A stretch of DNA of 64,000 nt from Chenopodium formosanum (Eukaryota > Streptophyta > Magnoliopsida > Caryophyllales > Amaranthaceae), in NCBI GenBank assembly GCA_024500155.1, contig CM044877.1, positions 33,417,001 through 33,481,000 of the forward strand, written 5' to 3'. The notes below the pieces were generated by a model that saw only the letters and a program-made list of their open reading frames with translations, was not told where the DNA came from and made no database searches. A program made the position numbers and the translations under genes. Numbering within the stretch: the stretch's first letter is position 1; every line of letters begins with the position of its first letter. Positions 9,823-21,179 of the stretch are shown one piece after another.

Positions 9823-12800
9823 CCCATCACTCTTGGTAGACCATTCCTTGCAACATTAGGAGCTATGATTGATGTCAAGAGCGCTAAAATTTCTCTCAAG
9901 GTGGGGGAAGAAGAGATTAAGTTTGATTTGAATGAGAGTATGCAATACCCTTCTTTTTCTTTGGAGAATTGTATGAGAATAGAAATTTTTGATAACATCG
10001 TTAATTCCATGCATAAGCACTTGCTAGCCTCTAATGATCCTGTTACGTGTGTTTTGTTGAACAAAGAAAAGATAGGTGAGCATGGCAAAGAAATGGATTT
10101 CCTTGAAAGAGTCATTGATAGCTTGGAAGGAAGTAAAGAGAAAATTTGCATGAAGATATCAAGTTGCAAGCGGCCTCAACCAAGGAAGATAAAGGTGATC
10201 CAACGGTAGAGCTCAAACCTCTAACATCACACCTTAGGTATGAGTTCATAGGCCCTAATTCTACTTATCCGGTGACTGTTATTGCATCTTTGAGCAACAT
10301 CCAAGCTCAAGAGTTATGTGATGTTTTGAGAAGGCACCAAGGTGCTTTGGGATATACCATTAATGACCTCAAGGATATAATCCCCACCTTGTGTACACCC
10401 CACATAACCCTTGAGGAGGGCGCTCTTCCTTCTACCGAGCAACAACGCAAACTACATACCCAAATGGGGGAGGTAGTGAAGAAAGAGATTACTAAGCTTT
10501 TAAATGCGAGAATCATATTCAACATCTCAAGCTCTAGGTGGGTCTCTCCCGTTCACGTTGTTCCAAAGAAGGGAAGCATGACCGTAGTCAATAATGAATA
10601 AGGTGAGCTTATCCTAACAAGGACGGCTACGGGTTGGCGAATGTGTATAGACTATAGACATCTAAACACATCCACCAAGAAAGATCATTTCCCCTTCCTT
10701 TCATTGAACAAATGCTATAAAGACTAACAAGGCACAAGTATTATTATTAACTTAATGGTTATTTGGGGTTTTTCCAAATTCCTATCCACTCCGATGACCT
10801 AGAGAAGACTACTTTTACTTTCCTCTATTGTACATTTGCTTATAGGAGAATGCCCTTCGAACTTTGTAATGCTCCCGCTACATTTCAACAATGTATGATG
10901 AGTATCTTTGGAGATATGTTGGAGGAGGAGATTGAAGTTTTTATGGATGACTTCACCGTAGGTGGAGTTTCCTTTGAGGCATGCGTTAAAAATCTTGAGA
11001 AATGTTTGGCTAGGGTGAGAAGGTGAATTTGGTATTGAATTGGGAGAAGTGCCACTTTATGGTTGAGGAAGGCATAGTCCTTGGGCATAAGATTTCTCAC
11101 AAAGGCATAGAGGTGGACAAGGAAAAGATTGAGGTTATTGAGAAGTTGCCACCTTCAATTAATGTGAAAGGTGTGAGATCGTTCTTGGGACATGCCGGGT
11201 TCTATAGAAGGTTTATTAAGGACTTTTCTCTCATAGAAAAGAATCTTAATGATCTTCTCCAATATTGAGTTTGTGTTTGATGACAAATGTTTGGAAGCAT
11301 TCAACAAATTGAAGAAAGCTTTGATCTCTACTCCCATTGTCCAAGCCCCTAGGTGGGATTTGCCTTTTGAATTGATGTGTGATACTAGTCATACGACCAT
11401 TGGAGGTATTCTAGGTCAAAGAGTTTATAAGAAGCTTCATGTCATATATTACATGCGGAAGACTCTCATCGGTGCTCAAAGGAACTACAAAACGGAGAAA
11501 GTGTTCTTTGTAATTGTTCATTCTTTTGAAAAATTTTGTTACTATTTGTTAGCGTCCAAGACGATTGTCTTCACCGACCATGCGGCCCTAAAATTTCTCT
11601 TTACCAAGAAGGAATCAAAGCCAAGGCTAATTCGTTGGGTTTTTAAGCTTCAAACTTTTGACCTTGAAATTAGAGATAAGAAAAGAGAGGAAAATGTGGT
11701 TGCAGATCATTTATCTAGACTTCAAGATTTCCAAGTTCAAGATGATGGGTCTCCTATAGAAGATAGAATGTTGGATGAATCTTTATATGCTATAAACGTG
11801 AAGGAATTACCATTGTTTGCCGATTTTGTTAACTATCTTGCTTGTGGGGAGCTTCCTTATTCATTTACCAAGAATCGAAGAAAGAAGCTTATGAGGGAGG
11901 GTAGCAATTATGTGTGGGATGAGCCAATCTTGTACAAGAGAGGTGTTGATGGTTTATTGCATCGATGTGTGCCAAATGATGATATACCTAGTGTGTTGAA
12001 GATGTGCCACTCGGATCCTAGTAGTGGTCACATGGGTGTTTCTAGGACAACTTTCAAGATTTGCTTCAATGTGGATTGTGGTGGCCAAAACTCTTAAAGA
12101 ATACTTAGGAATCTGTCAAGAGTTGTGACCGGTGCCAAAATACCGGAAATATTTCAAGGAGAAATGAGATGCCCCAATAACCCATCCTTGAGGTGGAAGT
12201 TTTTGATGTATGGGGAAATGATTTCATGGGTCCTTTCCCTTCCTTATATTGGAGTCAATATATTCTTGTTGTCGTTGATTATTTGTTGAAATGGGTTGAA
12301 TCCATTGCTTCACCAAAAAATGATCATAAGGTAGCAATGAAGATGTTCAAGAAAATAATTTTCCCAAGATTTGGCAATCCCAAGGCGGTCATTGATTGAT
12401 AATGGATCTCATTTTGTGCATAGTGCTTTCCGCAAGATGTTGAAGAAGCATGGAGTTAATCAATGTTTTGGATTCCCCTATCATCCTAGAACTAGTGGAC
12501 AATTTGAGGTGTATAATCGTCAAATCAAGTTGATTATTGAGAAGATTGTTGCAGGAAATAAGGAAGATTTGTCGGACAAGCTTGATGATGCTTTGTGGGC
12601 ATATAGAACGACCTTTAAGACGCCTATTGGAACCTCTACTTACCGCTTGGTTTATGGGAAACCTTGTCATCTTCAGGTTGAACTTGAGCATCGTACTCAT
12701 TAGGCTATTAAGCAAATCAATTTCGATTTGGCAAGTGCAGGTGAGCAACGTTGGCTTGATCTCCATAAGTTGGAAGAACTTCGTTTGGATGCATATGATT

Positions 12801-13099
12801 GTGCAAGCATGTACAAAACTCGTACTAAGGAGGTTCATGATAAGCTTATTGAGAAGGAGTTCAATGTTGGAGATAAGGTGCTCTTTTACAATTCAAGTAC
12901 GAGATTATTTCCCAGAAAGTTAATGTCTCGTTGGAGTGGTCCTTTTGTGGTTCAAGAGCATTTCCCCGATGGTGTGGTTAAAATATCTCCTTTGGATTTC
13001 TCAAGGTCTTTCATAGTCAATGGCAATAGGCTCAAGCGTTACTATGATGGAGTTTTTGTCGGAGTCATTCATAATATGACCCTCTATGAACCACATTGA
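9823..13099 (+). pseudogene. pol: Athila pol remnant, copy 2
   Basis: Protease tail and linker 9865-10209 (SAKISLKVGEEEIKFDL). Linker to RT 10146-10601, ending in a TAA at 10599-10601 after VSPVHVVPKKGSM. RT with WRMCIDYRHLN near 10634 and catalytic FMDD near 10943. RNase H and HHCC region 11249-12097 (ELMCDTSHTTIGGILGQRV, NVVADHLSRLQDF, MCHSDPSSGHMGVSRTTF). Integrase core in two frames 12193-12703 (LVVVDYLLKWVES, HPRTSGQFEVYNRQI). C-terminal domain 12728-13099, ending MTLYEPH. At least five frame breaks; the catalytic residues I can see are mostly kept. Confidence 0.88.
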
Positions 13100-14031
13100 A
13101 GGGTTGGGAACGTCAAGCTAATGACGATAAACAAGCGCTTCTTTGGAGGCAACCCGAATTTTTAACTTTCTTCTCTATTTTCTTTGATTTTAATTTTCCT
13201 TTTTGATGCTTTTGATCTAATTGATTTTCTTTCTTAATTGTGTTCTAGGGTGATTTTATTGGATGGAAGTAAGGTTTCCAACAATTTTAAACGCACCATC
13301 CTTCATTTCTCTCTCTTCCTCCATTTTCTTACATCATTTCTCTTATTGTTCTCTAGCATAATTATGTTCTTTGCTGCCATTTTATCATCATAATATCATC
13401 ATTTTTCACTTTATTTAGTTGATTAATACTCTAAAATCTCCAATTTCACACTTTCCTTATGATTTTCTCTCTCCAAAAGTTTGGATTTTTGGGTACTATT
13501 TGATTGGGGTTTTGAGTTTGAAATTTTTTATTAATAGTGTGTGATTGTGCTATTTGTTCCATTTCATTGATATTTCTCACCTATTTAAAGTATGATTTCT
13601 TCATTACTTTTTGTTTTCTTGATAAATTTCTACCTTGGTTTTTCATGAGAGATTTGACTTGTTTTGATACTTACATTAATGGTGCTTTCATATTGCTTAT
13701 TTCTTACCCAAATACTTATATTGATGATGATTATTGATGGATAATTCTTACCCAAATACCTTGGATGTGTTGTTATGATGTTTGGTAGTAATGATGTTCA
13801 TATTGATGGATTCTAGATGATTGTTTGGAGTGTTGTTGCTCTTGGTGCTCATTTGTAGTTCTTGAATTCAATCTCGCATTATTGTTTAAGTGCTGTTTAA
13901 ACTTATGGTGTGATGATTTGCTCATTTCCATGATAATGGTGCCCTTGAATTTGTTTGCGCTTGATATGCAACATCTTTTCACATCATATCTTTCATGATT
14001 TTGAACCTAGTTCTTGTTTTCTTGTGTGGAG
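13100..14031 (+). other. Athila post-pol untranslated region, copy 2
   Basis: About 930 bp, T-rich, aligned with 8162-9137 including the ACAAGCGCTT...GGCAACCCGA run at 13131-13158. No gene supported. The 66-residue frame at 13537 is not kept in copy 1. Confidence 0.65.
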
Positions 14032-14345
14032 ATGGAACCACTTTGCTAGGCCAAGAGGGCACAAAATTTTACTTCTAGGGAGGTTGTGCCACCTCCACCC
14101 AATGTCAAAGAGACTTATGGCATTGAATTACCAAGCAAGAGTATTTGGATAATTTCATTCGTCTTTCATCTAGAAAGCTACTATCAACCCAATTCTATTA
14201 TGCATCAAAAACAACATCATTAGGAATTGATGATGATGTGAGATTCTTGGCTCAAAATTTGGGGTTGGAAGAATTTATTAGTCTTAATGCTCCGACCTTG
14301 GCTCAAAGTTTCTTTCATCTTTGAAAGTGCATGAGGAGAAGTTGG
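14032..14345 (+). pseudogene. Athila post-pol ORF fragment, copy 2, interrupted by R1
   Basis: Same head as copy 1 (VVPPPPNVKETYG near 14084), with a TAG at codon 6 and a 1-nt loss after YGI. Further on it reads RKLLSTQFYYASKTTSLGI, DDDVRFLAQNLGLEEFISLN and SLKVHEEKL in broken frames, typical of the ATHILA ORF-1-like protein. It stops at 14345 where R1 begins. The rest of the ORF is not found on the far side of R1. Confidence 0.65.
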
Positions 14346-15453
14346 TGTTGTAGCCATGCCTAACAACTTGGTTATGGACGTTTCTTTGGTTCAAGATGTA
14401 GCATCATGCATTGGTGCTATGCGTTCTATCCATGTGCAGTAAGATATTCAATCCCTTGAATTTCTTGTTGTTCTTATTAACTAGTTTATTCTAATTCATT
14501 TTACGCTTTGAAAAAATTGTAAACTTTAGTCTTATTTTAAGTTTGCAAATTAGTTATATTTTCTTTAGTTATTTTTAGCTGATTAAAGTTCGAAAATGTA
14601 ATGTCACATTCACATAAAGTACAAGTACAAGATACATCAAGAAGGCAGCCACTTAAGCTTGTGAATGAAGCATAGAATTTGAAATTCTTTCAAGGGAATT
14701 TCAAGGCTTTGACTTGGGTGTTACAATCAGCTTCAATGAGGAGTTACAAGCCTTCAATTCAGCCTTCAAGGGGCCGTTTATTTCAGTCAACAATTGAGCA
14801 TTCAAAAGGCGTCCAAGTACACTCTTGTCCACATGCATTCAAGCTTATTTCAAGGCTTGAAACAAGGAGGAGTTACACTTCTTTCACTGTTTGAATTTGG
14901 GCGTGAATAATGGGGTGTTACATCTCCAAGTTGCTGCTTTGTTGGGCATGAATCAAGGGGGAGTTATACTCTCTTATTTTTTATTATTATTTCATCCTTA
15001 ATTTTGAGGTTACAAACCACCATTTTCTCTTTGATGTATCTAGTTAAATAAGGCTTCTTTTATTAATGTATCTAGGCAACAAAAGCTGATTTGTACTTAG
15101 CTTAGGCGTGTAACAAGTGAGCTGAAAAGTCACTTAAGTTAGCTTGTACTTAAGGATGCTTGTTTACTATAAATAGCAAGCAAATGTGAATGAAAAAAAT
15201 CAGATTATTTCAAACAAAAAAATTTGTCTTACATTCGTTTCTTGGATTAGAAACAAAATCTGAAATTATTGGATTTGGAATTTCGTTCCTTTGCTTAGTT
15301 AGCTAGTTTAGGCTACTAGTTGGCTTGTAATCTTAGGAATCCAAACCGTTTCTTAGTGGTGTGACTATATCTATTAAGCCTTTGGTTCTTTAGCCTTAAC
15401 TGTCTTTTGGTTTATCCCTTGTGTATTTCGAGTGCTACTCCAAATATACAACG
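14346..15453 (+). repeat. R1 5' LTR
   Basis: Starts TGTTGTAG; its end is probably TACAACG at 15453, a near inverted copy of the start (15450 is also possible). TATAAATA at 15168-15175, with transcription expected about 30 bp on. Highly similar to 19741-20839. Confidence 0.85.
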
Positions 15454-15455
15454 TT

Positions 15456-15475
15456 TGGTGCTAGAAAGAGGGGTG
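15456..15475 (+). other. R1 primer-binding site
   Basis: TGGTGCTAGAAAGAGGGGTG. Compared from memory with the plant tRNA-Asn 3' end (TGGCGCTAGAAGGAGGGGT...), it differs at two positions. It is thus unlike the initiator-Met site of the C elements. Confidence 0.65.
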
Positions 15476-15540
15476 ATCTAGCAAAACACAAACCAAAACA
15501 AAACCCCAAACACAACCCAAACACAATCCAAACACAACCC

Positions 15541-16953
15541 ATGGCTAGCGTTCCACCACCTAATTGGCAAGAGTATGTCAATAAGGTTGAACAAGAGACA
15601 GAAGATATGGAGCAACGAATGCAATATTTGCAAGATCAATTAAATGATCTTTCTACCAAGTTGCGCCATCAAAGAGAGGGCTCACCCAATAATAGTGATG
15701 AAGAAATTAGTGAATCTAATTTCAATCACAATGAGAGACCTTTTCATGAAAGAGAAAGGTCTCGGCCTAACAATGATATTAAAGCTGACATTCCGGAGTA
15801 TGATGGCAAACTCGATGCTGATGAGTTTGTAGAATGGCTTAGAACGGTGGAGAGAGTGTTTGATTACAAACAAACACCGAAAGAGAAAAAGGTTAAGATT
15901 GTGGCCTTGAAATTAAGAAAATATGCCTCAACTTGGTGGGCTAGTGTGTGCGCCAAGAGGGAAAGGCAAGGCAAAGAGAAGGTGAGATTGTGGACCAAGA
16001 TGAAAAAGATGTTGAAACAAAAGTTTCTTCCCACATATTATGTGTAAGAAAACTTTTCCAAGTTCCACAACCTCAAACAAGGTACAAAATCAGTAGAAGA
16101 ATATGCTAGGGAATTTGAAGGATTTGTCATGAAATGTGGAGTAGAGGAAGATGAACCTCATACATTGGTGCGCTTTTTGGGAGGACTTGACCCAAAAATA
16201 GCCAATGTGGCCGAGCTACACCTTTACACCACCCTTGAAGAGCTCATTATCTTAGCACATAAGATTGAGCAGCAACAAAAAGCAAGAGGCAAAAGTGATT
16301 CGTCACGTTTTGCATCTCAAACCTCATTTCCCCAAAAAAAGCAAACATCCAACTTCCCACCTTTCAAACCCACATCCAATCAACCTACTTCTAAACCACC
16401 TTCACAAAACACCCAAAATTCAAACCCAAAACCAGCCCCAAGAAGATGTTTTAGGTGTCAAGGCCTTGGACATTTGGCTAGTGATTCTCCAAATAAGATG
16501 ATTGTTACTTTGATTGAGCATGAAGAGGAGGACAAATTAGAAGTTGAAGAGGACAACAATCTTGAGGAGAATGATGCGTATGCGTGTCTAGGACCGGATG
16601 AAGGAGAATGCTTGGTGGTTCGACGTACACTAAGCAATATGATTGGCAAAGAAGGGAGCTTGCAACGTGAGGCAATCTTTCACACTTGTTGCACCATTGG
16701 TGGTAAGGTAAGCACCTTGATTATTGATGGAGGTAGTTATACCAATGTAGCTTCACAAGTAATGATAGACAAGCTGAAAATAAAAACCGTCCCTCACCCT
16801 AAACCTTATGTGATTCAATGGCTAAATCATGGTAAAGGGATTCAAGTAACACAACAAGTCTTGTTATCATTTAGCATTGGTAAAACTTATGAGGAAGAAT
16901 TATGGTGTGATGTTATACCTATGGATGCATGTCATATTTTACTAGGCGTGTGA
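15541..16953 (+). pseudogene. gag-pro: R1 gag-protease, one stop
   Basis: Start chosen at ATG 15541 (MASVPPPNWQEYVNKVEQET); the open frame upstream is LTR. The gag core runs about 15780-16250 (IPEYDGKLDADEFVEWLRTV, STWWASV). An in-frame TAA at 16045-16047 breaks it, and the same frame continues. CCHC knuckle CFRCQGLGHLASDS (last Cys changed to Ser) near 16449. Protease LIIDGGSYTNVAS near 16720 has DGG instead of DTG or DSG, so it is likely inactive. The frame stops at 16951-16953 after HILLG, because of a 1-nt shift in a conserved motif (HILLGRPW in C1). Confidence 0.85.
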
Positions 16954-19696
16954 TGCATGATGGGTATAAAAACACTTACTCTTTCACTCAGGATAGACAG
17001 AAAATAATCCTTACCCCTCTAAACCTCAAAAACGGCCACCCCACATCCACACCCCCCACTTCCCTTACCACTCTCATAAAATCAGAATTGCATGAGTATA
17101 AAGCTCACAAACAATTCATTTTGAGCCAACTTGATACACCTTCCCAACAATCACAGAAAGAACAACACCCACTCCTCACCCCTCTTCTCAAAACCTATTC
17201 CCATGTTTTCCCCAAAGCCATTCCCCATGGCCTACCCCCAAAACGTGACATACAACACAAAATTGATCTTGTTCCCGGATTAATGCTTCCAAACAAACCA
17301 GCCTATAGAACCACTCAAAAAGAAACCGAAGAGATTAGGAGGCAAGTGGAAGAATTACTGTCCAAGGGTCTTATTCGTAAGTCTCTTAGTCCATGTGCTT
17401 GTCCTACTTTAATTGTGCCTAAGAAGAATGGAGAATGGAGAATGTGTGTTGATAGTAGATCAATCAACAAGATCACTATCAAGTACCGGTTTCCTATTCC
17501 AAGATTAAATGATTTGCTTGATGATTTGCATGGTTCTAAAGTGTTCTCTAAAAGTTAATTGAGAAGTGACTACCATCAAATTCGAATTTTTAAAGCAGAT
17601 GAATGGAAGACCGCTTTCAAGACAAAGGAGGGCCTCTATGAATGGCTTGTGATGCCATTTAGTTTGTCTAATGCACCATCTACATTTATGCGCCTTATGA
17701 ATCAGGTTATGCAACCTTTCATGGGTAAATTTGTTGTAGTTTATTTTGATGATATTTTGGTGTATAGTAGGGAGGAAGAAGAGCATTCTATGCATTTGCA
17801 ACAAGTTTTTGAAGCCCTTAAACGTGAGAAATTGTATGGTAACTTAGAGAAGTGTCATTTCTTCACTTCCCAAGTTATTTTTTTTAGCTTTAAAGTCTCA
17901 TCACAAGTTCGAAGCTTTCATGGACTTGCTTCTTTCTATAGAAGATTTGTGCGGAATTTTAGTACCCTCATGGCACCTATCACCGAGCTAACTAAAAATC
18001 AGAAGTTAGTTTGGAATGGCAAGGCTCAAAAGGCCTTTGATGAGGTAAAGCGTCAACTTACTAGTGCACCTATTCTTGCTTTGCCTAACTTTGATGAAGT
18101 TTTTGAAGTTAAGTGTGATGCTAGTGGAGTTGGCATTGGTGCTGTTTTGTCACAAGTGGGGCGTCCCCTTGCCTACTTTAGTGAAAAACTCAATGAAGCA
18201 CAACGGAAGTATAACACCTATGATAAGGAGTTCTTTGCTCTTGTTCGTGCCTTGCACCATTGGAGACATTACCTCATTTTCAAGGAGTTCATCCTTCATT
18301 CAAATCATGAAGCACTCAAATATCTTCAAAGCCAACAAAAACTCCAACCACCCCATGCCAAATGGGTGGAGTATTTGCAAGCTTTTCATTTTGTGATCAA
18401 CCATAGGAGAGGCGCCATGAACAAAGGGGTTGATGCTCCTTCAAGGAGATACACACTCTTGAATTCTTTCAAAGCAAGGGTGATTAGTGATGAAGAAGTG
18501 AAAGCAAGTTACAAAAATGATCATGATTTTGGTGATTTATTTTTAAAATGTTCTAATCATGCTTACAAAGATTATTACATTTTAGATTGTTACTTGTTTA
18601 AAGAAACAGGTTGTGCATTCCAAAATCAACCCTAAGAGAATCTCTTATCAAAGAGTTTCATGAAGGAGGAATGGCGGGACACTTTGGCATAGAGAAGACT
18701 ACTCTTCTAGTACAAGAATACTTTCATTGGCCTAGATTGGTCCATGATGTGGAGTTCATTGTGAAGAGATGTGTGATATGTCAAAAGGCCAAGAGTCATA
18801 GTCTTCCTCAAGGCTATCTTTTGCCCTTACCTATTCCACAAGCACCATGGGAGGATGTTAGTCTTGATTTTGTTGCGGGACTTCCTATTACCCAACGAAA
18901 GAAAGATTCAATAATGGTTGTTGTGGATCGATTTTCTAAAATGGCTCATTTCATTGTTTGTCATTCAACTTATGATGCTACTCATGTTGCTAACTTGTTT
19001 TTCAATGAGATTGTGCGTTTACATGGTGTACCTAAATCCATGGTGAGTGATCGTGATCCAAAATTTCTAAGTCATTTTTGGCTTACATTATGGAGGAAGA
19101 TGGGCACGAAATTGAACTTTAGCACTTCAAGTCATCCTCAAACAGATGGTCAAACCGAAGTGACAAATAGAACTTTGGGATCCTTGTTGCGGTCTTTAGC
19201 TACCAAACGTCCCAAGCAATGGGAAGAGATGCTTCCTCATGCGGAGTTTGCTTACAACCGTGTGCCTAGAAAGACAACAGGTTTGAGTCCTTTTGAAGTT
19301 GTGTATGGCTTCAATCCTTGCACTCCCATTGATCTCTCTCCCATCCCATCACCAAACAAGTTCAGCAATGATGCCAAGGTGCGTGCAAAAGAAATCAAGT
19401 CTATATATGAGCAAGATCGTTCCAAAATTGAACAAGCTAATGCAAAGACAAAGGCCTACTATGACAAGAAAAGAAAGGAGGTCCGTTTTCAACCCGGTGA
19501 CTTAGTTTGGATTCATCTTCGAAAGGAAAGATATCCTTCCAAAAGGCGATCCTAGATTAGTCCCTGTAGTGATGGTCCATTTCCTATTGTTGAAAAGGTG
19601 AATGATAATGCTTACAAACTTGAATTGCCCAGAGATTATGGTGTTTCTAGCACCTTTAATGTGGCTGATTTATCACGTTACTATGATGAGTTATAA
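16948..19696 (+). pseudogene. pol: R1 pol: RT, RNase H, integrase; frameshift and stops
   Basis: Frame A runs 16948-18610. RT: WRMCVDSRSINKITIKYRFP, then a TAA at 17556-17558, then RSDYHQIRIFKADEWKTAFK and catalytic YFDD near 17742. A deletion of about 25 codons joins CHFFTSQV to SQVRSFHGLASFYRRF near 17880-17905, removing the end of RT. RNase H: KCDASGVGIGAVLSQ to RRGAMNKGVDAPSRR. A 1-nt shift near 18610 leads to frame B: HHCC (HEGGMAGHFGI...CVICQKAK), integrase D, D and E in LDFVAG, SDRDPKF and QTDGQTEV. A TAG follows at 19553-19555, then VNDNAYKLELPRDYGVSSTF to TAA 19694-19696. Not functional. Confidence 0.88.
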
Positions 19697-19727
19697 GAGT
19701 TGCCAAGTTTGAGGGCAAACTCTTTTC

Positions 19728-19740
19728 AAGAAGGGGGAAA
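19728..19740 (+). other. R1 polypurine tract
   Basis: AAGAAGGGGGAAA directly before the 3' LTR start TGTTGTAG. The pol frame also reads through it (FQEGGN) and stays open about 45 codons into the LTR. Confidence 0.8.
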
Positions 19741-20839
19741 TGTTGTAGCCAAGCCTAACAACTTGGTTATGGAAGTTTCTTTGGTTCAAGATGTAGCATC
19801 ATGCATTGGTGCTATGCGTTCTATCTATGTGCAGCAAGATATTCAATCCCTTGAATTTGTTGTTGTTCTTATTAACTAGTTTATTCTAGTTCATTTTATG
19901 CTTTGAATAAATTGTAAACTTTAGTCATATTTTAAGTTTCCAAATTAGTTATATTTTCTTTAGTTCTTTTTAGCTGATTAAAGTTTTAAAATGTAACGGC
20001 ACATTCACATAAAGTACAAGTACAAGATACATCAAGAAGGCAGCCACTTAAGCTTGTGAATGAAGCATAGAATCTGAAATTCTTTCAAGGGAATTTCAAG
20101 GCTTTGACTTGGGTGTTACAATCAGCTTCAATGAGGAGTTACAAGCCTTCAATTCAGCCTTCAAGGGGTCGTTTATTTCAGTCAGCAATTGAGCATTCAA
20201 AAGGCATCCAAATACACTCTTGTCCACATACATTCAAGCTTATTTCAAGGCTTGAAACAAGGAGGAGTTACTCTTCTTTTGCTGTTTGAATTTGGGCGTG
20301 AATAATGGGGTGTTACATCTCCAAGTTGCTGCTTTGTTGGGCGTGAATCAAGGGGGAGTTATACTCTCTTATTTCTGATTTTTATTTCAGCCTTAATTTG
20401 GAGGTTACAAACCACCATTTTCTCTTTGATGTATCTAGTTAAATAAGGCTTCTTTTATTAATGTATTTAGGCAACAAAAGCTGATTTGTACTTAGCTTAG
20501 GCGTGTAACAAGTGAGCTGAAAAGTCACTTAAGTTAGCTTGTACTTAAGGATGCTTGTTTACTATAAATAGCAAGCAAATGTGAATGAAAAAATCAGATT
20601 ATTTCAAACAAACAAATTTGTCTTACATTCGTTTCTTGGATTAGAAACAAAACCTGAAATTCTTGGATTTGGAATTTCGTTCCTTTGCTTAGTTAGCTAG
20701 TTTAGGCTACTAGTTGGCCTGTGATATTAGGAATCCAAACTGTTTCTTAGTGGTGTGACTATATCTAAGAAGCCTTTGGTTCTTTAGCCTTAACTATCCT
20801 TTGGTTTATCCCTTGTGTATTTCGAGTGCTACTCCAAAT
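19741..20839 (+). repeat. R1 3' LTR, right end truncated
   Basis: Matches the 5' LTR from TGTTGTAG to CTCCAAAT, then changes to Tat LTR sequence. TATAAATA at 20563-20570. Confidence 0.87.
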
Positions 20840-21147
20840 CTAGGTCACTGACCTAGATAGGGGCACTTCTACCAATGAACCTTAAATAGGGAGATATTTC
20901 CCCATTTTGGGGACACATTAAATAATTTATTACACCTATAATCTCTCTCATAAGAGAAGCACCTAAGCTTGGAATCCAAGCAGATCCCCACCTAAATTTC
21001 CGCACTCTTTATTCTCTTTCAAGTTACTAACTTGATCTTTTGAGGCGGAGCTCCAACCAGCCGGAGTCTCCGTTATTTTGCAGGTACAACTCAGCTGGAC
21101 CAATCTTTGTGACGTAACTCTCCCAAGGGACAAAAACACCCAAAACA
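20840..21147 (+). repeat. T2 5' LTR, 3' portion only
   Basis: Ends CACCCAAAACA, as in the other Tat LTRs. A TTAAATAGG TATA-like box near 20882 is kept, but the upstream U3 (about 190 bp) is missing at the joint with R1. Confidence 0.82.
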
Positions 21148-21149
21148 TA

Positions 21150-21167
21150 TGGCGCCGTCTGTGGGGA
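21150..21167 (+). other. T2 primer-binding site
   Basis: TGGCGCCGTCTGTGGGGA, identical to T1, T3 and T5; tRNA-Asp-like at its first nine bases (from memory). Confidence 0.75.
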
Positions 21168-21179
21168 GAGACCTCAAAG

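Larger units (their letters stand above)
9823..14345 (+). mobile_element. Athila-like retrotransposon, 3' half, copy 2
   Basis: Colinear with copy 1 and better kept. It starts at the same base after the Tat LTR and continues further, to 14345, where R1 begins inside the post-pol ORF. No Athila LTR is visible at either end. Confidence 0.85.
14346..20839 (+). mobile_element. Chromovirus-type Ty3/gypsy element R1, two LTRs
   Basis: Complete order: 5' LTR, primer site, gag, protease, RT, RNase H, integrase, polypurine tract, 3' LTR. RT and integrase resemble the C elements (YEWLVMPF, STFMRLMNQVM, SHPQTDGQTEVTNRTLGSL), so I place it among chromoviruses of the CRM/Galadriel type; no chromodomain is evident. 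No 5-bp duplication: GTTGG precedes it, while a truncated Tat LTR follows. The 3' LTR lacks about 14 terminal bases seen in the 5' LTR, so the right end was lost by deletion. Confidence 0.88.

Noticed and set aside
13537..13737. 66-codon hydrophobic ORF in Athila copy 2
   Set aside because: Same reason: frame not conserved in copy 1.
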